11,748 nt of DNA from Planctomycetota bacterium (GTDB taxonomy: Bacteria > Planctomycetota > GCA-002687715 > DRQF01): assembly GCA_015485455.1 (NCBI GenBank), contig WFTN01000366.1, positions 1 through 11,748 of the forward strand, written 5' to 3'. The notes beneath the pieces were generated by a model. That model was not told the origin of the DNA, ran no database searches, and worked only from the letters and a program-made list of their open reading frames with translations. Numbering within the stretch: the stretch's first letter is position 1; each line of letters opens with the position of its first letter. Positions 8,216 to 11,748 of the stretch are shown piece after piece. The translations under genes were made by a program, and so were the position numbers.

Positions 8216-8683
8216 CTATCGTTTGAAGTGAAGTGTGAAACCCGGTTCGTTTGTTCCCATAACATCGACCTTAAGAGCATTCATGCCGATGCGGTGGTAG
8301 ATCAACTTGTTAGGAAAATCTCGTTCGGGGTTCTCGAAGATGGCTTTGCTGTTCGTGTGGCTGGTCATCTTGAATGGGACAGGAAAATCGTTCTCTGCGA
8401 CTTTTGCCAAATAAAAGACTTCTCCTCCCATGGTCACGAGACGCAGGGTCTCTTCGCTCTTCACCGACTTGTCGCTTTTGCTAAGAGTAAGTCCCGTACC
8501 TTCAAAAGTCACCTCGCTGGCGAGGCGCCATTTCTCGATGACAAGTTCATTTCCCGATTCTGCTCGCCAATCCCCCAAAATCCAGTGCATGCTGTCCAAC
8601 GGCCCCGGCCCACCATCGGAGGCGCAAGAAACAAAAGCAAAGGCCAACAAACCGACGATAGATTGAGCGAGAATACGAGGCAT
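8216..8683 (-). CDS. DUF6265-like putative lipoprotein
   Basis: This is a 155-residue protein of unknown function. The N-terminus has a hydrophobic segment (8-18) ending in FVSC with Cys20, a slightly unusual lipobox with Phe at -3, followed by Ala-Ser-Asp. I read it as a lipoprotein signal with an Asp close to the modified cysteine. The mature part matches the DUF6265 pattern as I know it: MHWILGDW (32-39) near the start, then FENPERDFPNKLIYHRIG (116-133), and a short beta-rich end with LHFKR. Such proteins look like small beta-barrel, lipocalin-like folds, though no ligand is known. The ATG at 8681-8683 has GGAG six bases upstream. It leads a two-gene unit with the acetyltransferase. Family recognition is by motif only. 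Confidence 0.75.
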   Translation of the reverse strand: MPRILAQSIVGLLAFAFVSCASDGGPGPLDSMHWILGDWRAESGNELVIEKWRLASEVTFEGTGLTLSKSDKSVKSEETLRLVTMGGEVFYLAKVAENDFPVPFKMTSHTNSKAIFENPERDFPNKLIYHRIGMNALKVDVMGTNEPGFTLHFKR

Positions 8684-8799
8684 TCATTTCTCCATAGATA
8701 CGAACCGTGAGCCAAACAAGGAAGAAATCAACGGGTTCCAGGTCCGCGGGAATTCAAATCACTTCACCTCATCACGTTCTCATGAACAGGAGGAAACAC

Positions 8800-8829
8800 A
8801 CTGTATCATGGTTCTCGAATCGTGGTCAA
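8800..8829 (-). promoter_or_regulatory. sigma70-like promoter candidate for the DUF6265-GNAT pair
   Basis: The minus strand shows TTGACC (complement of 8824-8829, five of six consensus bases), an 18-nt spacer, and TACAGT (complement of 8800-8805, four of six) preceded by TG one base away, an extended -10. This predicts a leader of roughly 110 nt before the ATG at 8683. It sits just after the tandem hairpins that follow hpnA, which supports an independent transcription unit. Confidence 0.35.
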
Positions 8830-8841
8830 TCGCCGAATCTA

Positions 8842-8886
8842 AGCTCCAAGAAAGGGAGCTATTGCTGGGATTCCCACAAATCCCAG
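8842..8886 (-). terminator. tandem hairpins after hpnA, candidate transcript end
   Basis: Two perfect hairpins lie 24 nt past the hpnA stop: an 8-pair stem, CTGGGATT/AATCCCAG with a 6-nt loop (8865-8886), and then a 6-pair stem, AGCTCC/GGAGCT with a 7-nt loop (8842-8860). Neither is followed by a T tract on either strand, so classic intrinsic termination is not shown. They may protect the 3' end or act in factor-dependent termination. The stems are certain; the role is inferred from position. Confidence 0.4.
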
Positions 8887-8910
8887 ATCTCATTCGCCCC
8901 AGAATCTCAT

Positions 8911-9897
8911 TCAGTTAAGAAAGCCATTCTTGGCAAACCAAGAGACGGAATCTCGAATAGCCTCGACCGCGGGCCGTGATTTGTATCCGAGCTCACGTTC
9001 CGCCTTCTTGGACGAAAAGAACATCTTCTTTTTGGCCATTCTAATGCCGTCAACAGTGACAAAGGGCTCCGACCCACCGACCATTCTCGACCAGCCCTCG
9101 GCCATATACCCCAAGGGCAACAGGAGATTGTGTGGGATCTTGAGGGACGGCGGACGTCCTCCGGTGATGCCGGCCACAGCCTTCAAAATCCCTTTCAATT
9201 CCATATTCTCACCACCCAGCACATAGCGCTCACCGACAGCCCCTTTGTCAAATGCAAGCCGATGTCCTTCGGCCACATCATCAACATGAACAACATTGAG
9301 GCCAGTGTCCACAAAGGCTGGCATCCTGCCAGCGGCGGCCTCAACAATCATGCGTCCGGTTGGTGTTGGTTTGATATCGCGTGGCCCAATAGGAGTGGAA
9401 GGATTCACGATGACGGCTGGGACTCCCTCATTGTTAATGAGATCCATCGCTGCCTCTTCCGCAAGAAATTTCGATTTCTTGTAGATCCCAATCATGTCAC
9501 CGTACTCAATAGGCGTATTCTCATCGCCGTTGCCGCCCTTCACAACTCCAAGAGTCGCCACGCTACTGGTGTAAACAATTCTCTTGACCCCTGCTTCGGC
9601 GGCGGCCCGTAAGATCGCCGCAGTACCTTCGACGTTGGTTCTCAGCATGGTCGCAGGGTCCCGCGTCCACAAACGATAATCCGCCGCAACATGATAAAGG
9701 CCTGTACATCCACGAACCGCAGGAATCAGCGATTCAGGTTGGCATAAGTCCCCTTCCACCACCTCAACATCGAGCCCAACAATGTTGTCTCTCGTGCTGC
9801 CTTTTCGCGCCAGAACTCGAATCGCATCACCCCGAGCCAACAGCCGCCGGACAATGGCTGCCCCAAGAAATCCCGTCGCTCCTGTAACAAGAATCAT
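8911..9897 (-). CDS. hpnA: NAD-dependent epimerase/dehydratase, hopanoid-associated HpnA type
   Basis: This 328-residue cytoplasmic enzyme is of the extended short-chain dehydrogenase family. The Rossmann motif TGATGFLG (5-12) binds NAD(P), with acidic Asp50 after the second strand. The catalytic elements are Ser111/Ser112 in YTSSVATL (109-116) and Tyr139-xxx-Lys143. The segment YHVAADYRLWTRDP (68-81) followed by NVEGT (88-92) is characteristic of the group named hopanoid-associated sugar epimerase (HpnA), and the length agrees. HpnA is found with hopanoid side-chain genes in many bacteria, but its exact reaction is not firmly established, and close relatives are annotated as dihydroflavonol reductase-like. 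No squalene-hopene cyclase or other hpn gene is in view. The ATG at 9895-9897 has GAGGAG (complement of 9908-9913) ten bases upstream. The 179-bp spacer before it (9898-10076) holds only a weak 5-pair hairpin (9986-9998) and no clear promoter. Confidence 0.85.
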   Translation of the reverse strand: MILVTGATGFLGAAIVRRLLARGDAIRVLARKGSTRDNIVGLDVEVVEGDLCQPESLIPAVRGCTGLYHVAADYRLWTRDPATMLRTNVEGTAAILRAAAEAGVKRIVYTSSVATLGVVKGGNGDENTPIEYGDMIGIYKKSKFLAEEAAMDLINNEGVPAVIVNPSTPIGPRDIKPTPTGRMIVEAAAGRMPAFVDTGLNVVHVDDVAEGHRLAFDKGAVGERYVLGGENMELKGILKAVAGITGGRPPSLKIPHNLLLPLGYMAEGWSRMVGGSEPFVTVDGIRMAKKKMFFSSKKAERELGYKSRPAVEAIRDSVSWFAKNGFLN

Positions 9898-10076
9898 CCC
9901 TATTTAACTCCTCTTGAGTAGCGCATGCACAGGCCACAAAAAGCACCTTGGCCATCACTTTCTCAAGATAGCATGGCAATCGGCCCCCTAGATTAGGGCA
10001 AAGTGTCTGGGAGTCGGGCGAAATCGAACACAAATGGCCAAGATACACTGAGAGAGCAGGATACACGGTGCCCATG

Positions 10077-11552
10077 TCACTTGGGGCTGTCTGTCTCACC
10101 GATGCGAATCTCGACTTGAAATCTGCCATCGTCAATCGAAAACGCGAGACTGCCCCTGAGAGTTTCGACGATGTCAGCGACGATCGCCAAGCCCAACCCA
10201 GAGTTTTGCGTGTTCCGCCTGGAGGGGTCCTTGCACCATAGTGGCTCGGTTAAGCGCTCAAGATCTTCTTCGGAGAGAGTGGAATCTGGGTTACTGAGGC
10301 GCCAATGGAATGTCTTATCCGTCGACAGCAGATAAGATTGAATCCTACCCGGTGTCGAACAGTAGATGACTGCATTGTGGACGAGGTTGCTAACCAGGAT
10401 AGGGATGAGGTGAGGGTCCGTTAGGGTAGCAGGGCCAGTACCTCTTAATTCAAGAGTGATCTTGCCCGAAGCCATATGGGAAGCATGAGAACGAAATGCC
10501 TCGTCCACCATGCTAACAACGTCGACGGAAGTTTTACCCACTTGCATTTCACCGAACTCAACCCGCGAAAGATGCAAAAGCCCATTGACAATCCGGCTCA
10601 TTCTCTGGGCAACATCTGTCGTAGCCGCGATAAGCTCAGCAGAAGCTTCCTCATCCTGTGGCCATCGTTCTGCTACTTCACTTGTTGCCAATAGCTCGGC
10701 AATCGGTGTGCGCAATTCGTGAGCAACATTTGCCGTCATTCTCCGTTCACGAACAAAGGACTGCTCTAGTCTCTCCAAAAGGTTGTTGAGCTGTTGCGAA
10801 AGGACGCGCACCTCAATGGGTTGGGATTCCGTAGGCATCCGAACCATAAGGGTCTTTGCATCTATAGCTCTGGCACGGTCACTTAGAATATTGAGAGGTA
10901 GAAGGCCAATGTTGATGATCCGAATGACGACGAAGGTTGTCAGAGCGATAAGGATTAGATTCGCAATGGTCAAAACTATTCTAAAGTTCCGCAGGTGCCG
11001 ATCTAAGATTTGACGATCTTGTGCTAAGGCGATAACGCATTGCTTGCCTGATGCCTGTGAATCACCCAAGGTCTTAGAAATGATGGGGCTGATAGCCTCC
11101 TCACTGCCTACTGGCTCTACGTTTTCCTTTTCATCCAGTGTTGGCGCGATTCCTATCAAAAGAGCAACAGCCCGTCCTTGGCTGCCATTCACGAGAGTCA
11201 AGTCCCAGTGAGCATGACCCTCTTCGGTGATCGTCGGGAATTGAAGATGCGAAGAGCCCAAGGACTTGGATCGAAACAGCTCAGTGCCATCACTGAGCCA
11301 AACCTCGACGTACTCGGGGTGCTTCCCTTGGGTGCGCTCCGGCAATGAATCCAAATCGAAGTCAAATGCAATGCCATCTTGGTCTTCTTCAATCAAGGAG
11401 CCCAATGTCAAGGCTCGGTCAAGTTGGTCATGATCAAAGTCTTCCACCAACATGCGTTCAAAGACAACGTCGAAGGCGAACCCAAGAACAATCGTTGTTC
11501 CTGCAATCGTTAGTATCACCCAAAAGACTAAGTAGCTTCTTATCGACTTCAC
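10077..11552 (-). CDS. sensor histidine kinase of a two-component system
   Basis: This is a 491-residue inner-membrane kinase partnered with the regulator gene just before it. TM1 (about 7-27) and TM2 (about 192-215) flank a periplasmic sensor region of some 160 residues. That region has an acidic FDFDLDSLPE stretch (63-72) and YVEVWLSDGTELFRS (81-95), typical of one branch of these kinases. A HAMP-like linker follows (about 216-268), then the HisKA domain with VAHELRTP (276-283), giving His278 as the phosphorylated residue. The HATPase_c domain keeps the N box (Asn389, Asn393) and a GLGL box (452-455). The usual D-x-G-x-G box is replaced by SNPDS (420-424), which I recall from a subgroup that also carries the W-x-KDxxR motif seen at 439-445. 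The start is GTG (11550-11552), overlapping the regulator's stop as GTGA, so translation is coupled and no strong Shine-Dalgarno is needed. The signal sensed is unknown. Confidence 0.92.
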   Translation of the reverse strand: MKSIRSYLVFWVILTIAGTTIVLGFAFDVVFERMLVEDFDHDQLDRALTLGSLIEEDQDGIAFDFDLDSLPERTQGKHPEYVEVWLSDGTELFRSKSLGSSHLQFPTITEEGHAHWDLTLVNGSQGRAVALLIGIAPTLDEKENVEPVGSEEAISPIISKTLGDSQASGKQCVIALAQDRQILDRHLRNFRIVLTIANLILIALTTFVVIRIINIGLLPLNILSDRARAIDAKTLMVRMPTESQPIEVRVLSQQLNNLLERLEQSFVRERRMTANVAHELRTPIAELLATSEVAERWPQDEEASAELIAATTDVAQRMSRIVNGLLHLSRVEFGEMQVGKTSVDVVSMVDEAFRSHASHMASGKITLELRGTGPATLTDPHLIPILVSNLVHNAVIYCSTPGRIQSYLLSTDKTFHWRLSNPDSTLSEEDLERLTEPLWCKDPSRRNTQNSGLGLAIVADIVETLRGSLAFSIDDGRFQVEIRIGETDSPK

Positions 11553-11748
11553 GAAGAACGCTCGCCCAAGACGTAACCCAATCCCCGACGGGTGTGGATG
11601 AGTTCCTCCCCTCCTGTGCTCCTTAATTTCCCACGCAAAGTCGAAATCGCAGAAGAAACGGCGTTGCTCATAGGAAAATTGTCTTCGCCATAGAGATGGT
11701 CTTCGATTTCGATTCGAGAAATCGTTTTCCCCGAACGAGAAGCTAAGA
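11549..11748 (-). CDS. OmpR/PhoB-type response regulator, C-terminal part only
   Basis: The last 65 codons of a regulator are present, the 5' part lying beyond the window edge; the first complete codon in view is at 11744-11746 and the TGA is at 11549-11551. The visible residues form the end of a winged-helix DNA-binding domain: ISRIEIEDHLYG, then the recognition-helix segment SNAVSSAISTLRGKL, then the wing HTRRGLGYVL, whose R-G-x-G-Y ending is the hallmark of OmpR-family C-termini. The receiver domain with its phosphorylated Asp is not in the window. The stop overlaps the kinase start by 4 nt (GTGA), the standard arrangement for a cognate pair. Target genes cannot be inferred here. Confidence 0.9.
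   Translation of the reverse strand, partial: LASRSGKTISRIEIEDHLYGEDNFPMSNAVSSAISTLRGKLRSTGGEELIHTRRGLGYVLGERSS

Noticed and set aside
7940..8710. A 256-codon plus-strand open frame antisense to both the acetyltransferase and the DUF6265 gene.
   Set aside because: It lies almost entirely opposite two genes with clear family motifs, has no recognisable domain, and shows no ribosome binding site; it is a shadow of the codon use on the other strand.
10032..10069. Two direct copies of GTGTATC (minus strand) downstream of the kinase gene.
   Set aside because: Seven-base repeats of this kind are expected by chance, and no third copy or symmetry supports a binding site.
9827..10135. A 102-codon minus-strand frame overlapping the end of the kinase and the start of hpnA.
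   Set aside because: It overlaps both supported genes out of frame, and its predicted protein is compositionally random with no motif.
1..11748. tRNA, rRNA, CRISPR arrays, insertion sequences or a single coherent novel gene system.
   Set aside because: Reading both strands showed no repeat-spacer array, tRNA-like fold with CCA end, transposase or ribosomal RNA sequence, and the genes do not form an evident common pathway.

Overview
The window is a bacterial chromosomal segment in which all seven recognisable genes lie on the minus strand. In transcription order, from high to low coordinates, they are: the C-terminal end of an OmpR-type response regulator (cut by the window edge), its sensor histidine kinase, an HpnA-type NAD-dependent epimerase, a small DUF6265-like lipoprotein, a phosphinothricin-type GNAT acetyltransferase, a very large secreted alpha-2-macroglobulin (A2M) family protein of 1985 residues, and a divergent CaCA-type (sodium/calcium exchanger-like) membrane protein. 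The cell plan is Gram-negative-like: Sec signal peptides, a lipoprotein signal, a periplasmic sensor loop and a periplasmic-type A2M. A giant A2M with a helical-repeat N-terminus, HpnA and middling base composition fit Planctomycetota, Verrucomicrobiota, Acidobacteriota or relatives. The sequence alone does not settle the phylum.

Region by region: 1-194 has no recognised gene but holds a striking nested inverted repeat (52-158) with two internal hairpins, overlapped by a 38-codon ORF of unknown status. The exchanger-like gene is at 195-1358. The 264 bp at 1359-1622 hold a weak terminator-like hairpin behind the A2M gene and a weak promoter candidate. The A2M gene fills 1623-7580, about half the window. 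After a 143-bp spacer with no clear signals come the acetyltransferase and the DUF6265 lipoprotein (7724-8683), only 3 nt apart and surely one transcript, with a plausible sigma70-type promoter at 8800-8829. Two tandem hairpins (8842-8886) separate this pair from hpnA (8911-9897). A 179-bp spacer follows, then the kinase/regulator pair (10077-11748), which overlap by 4 nt (GTGA).

Functionally, the window reads as a run of independent envelope-related and housekeeping units rather than one pathway. The two-component pair is translationally coupled. DUF6265 and GNAT form a bicistron. HpnA stands without other hopanoid genes in view, and the A2M stands without the PBP1C gene that accompanies it in enterobacteria. 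I found no convincing new multi-gene system. The items most worth checking are the nested inverted repeat at the left edge, the exchanger-like protein whose second repeat has lost its acidic motif, and the large A2M with an intact thioester but no lipobox.
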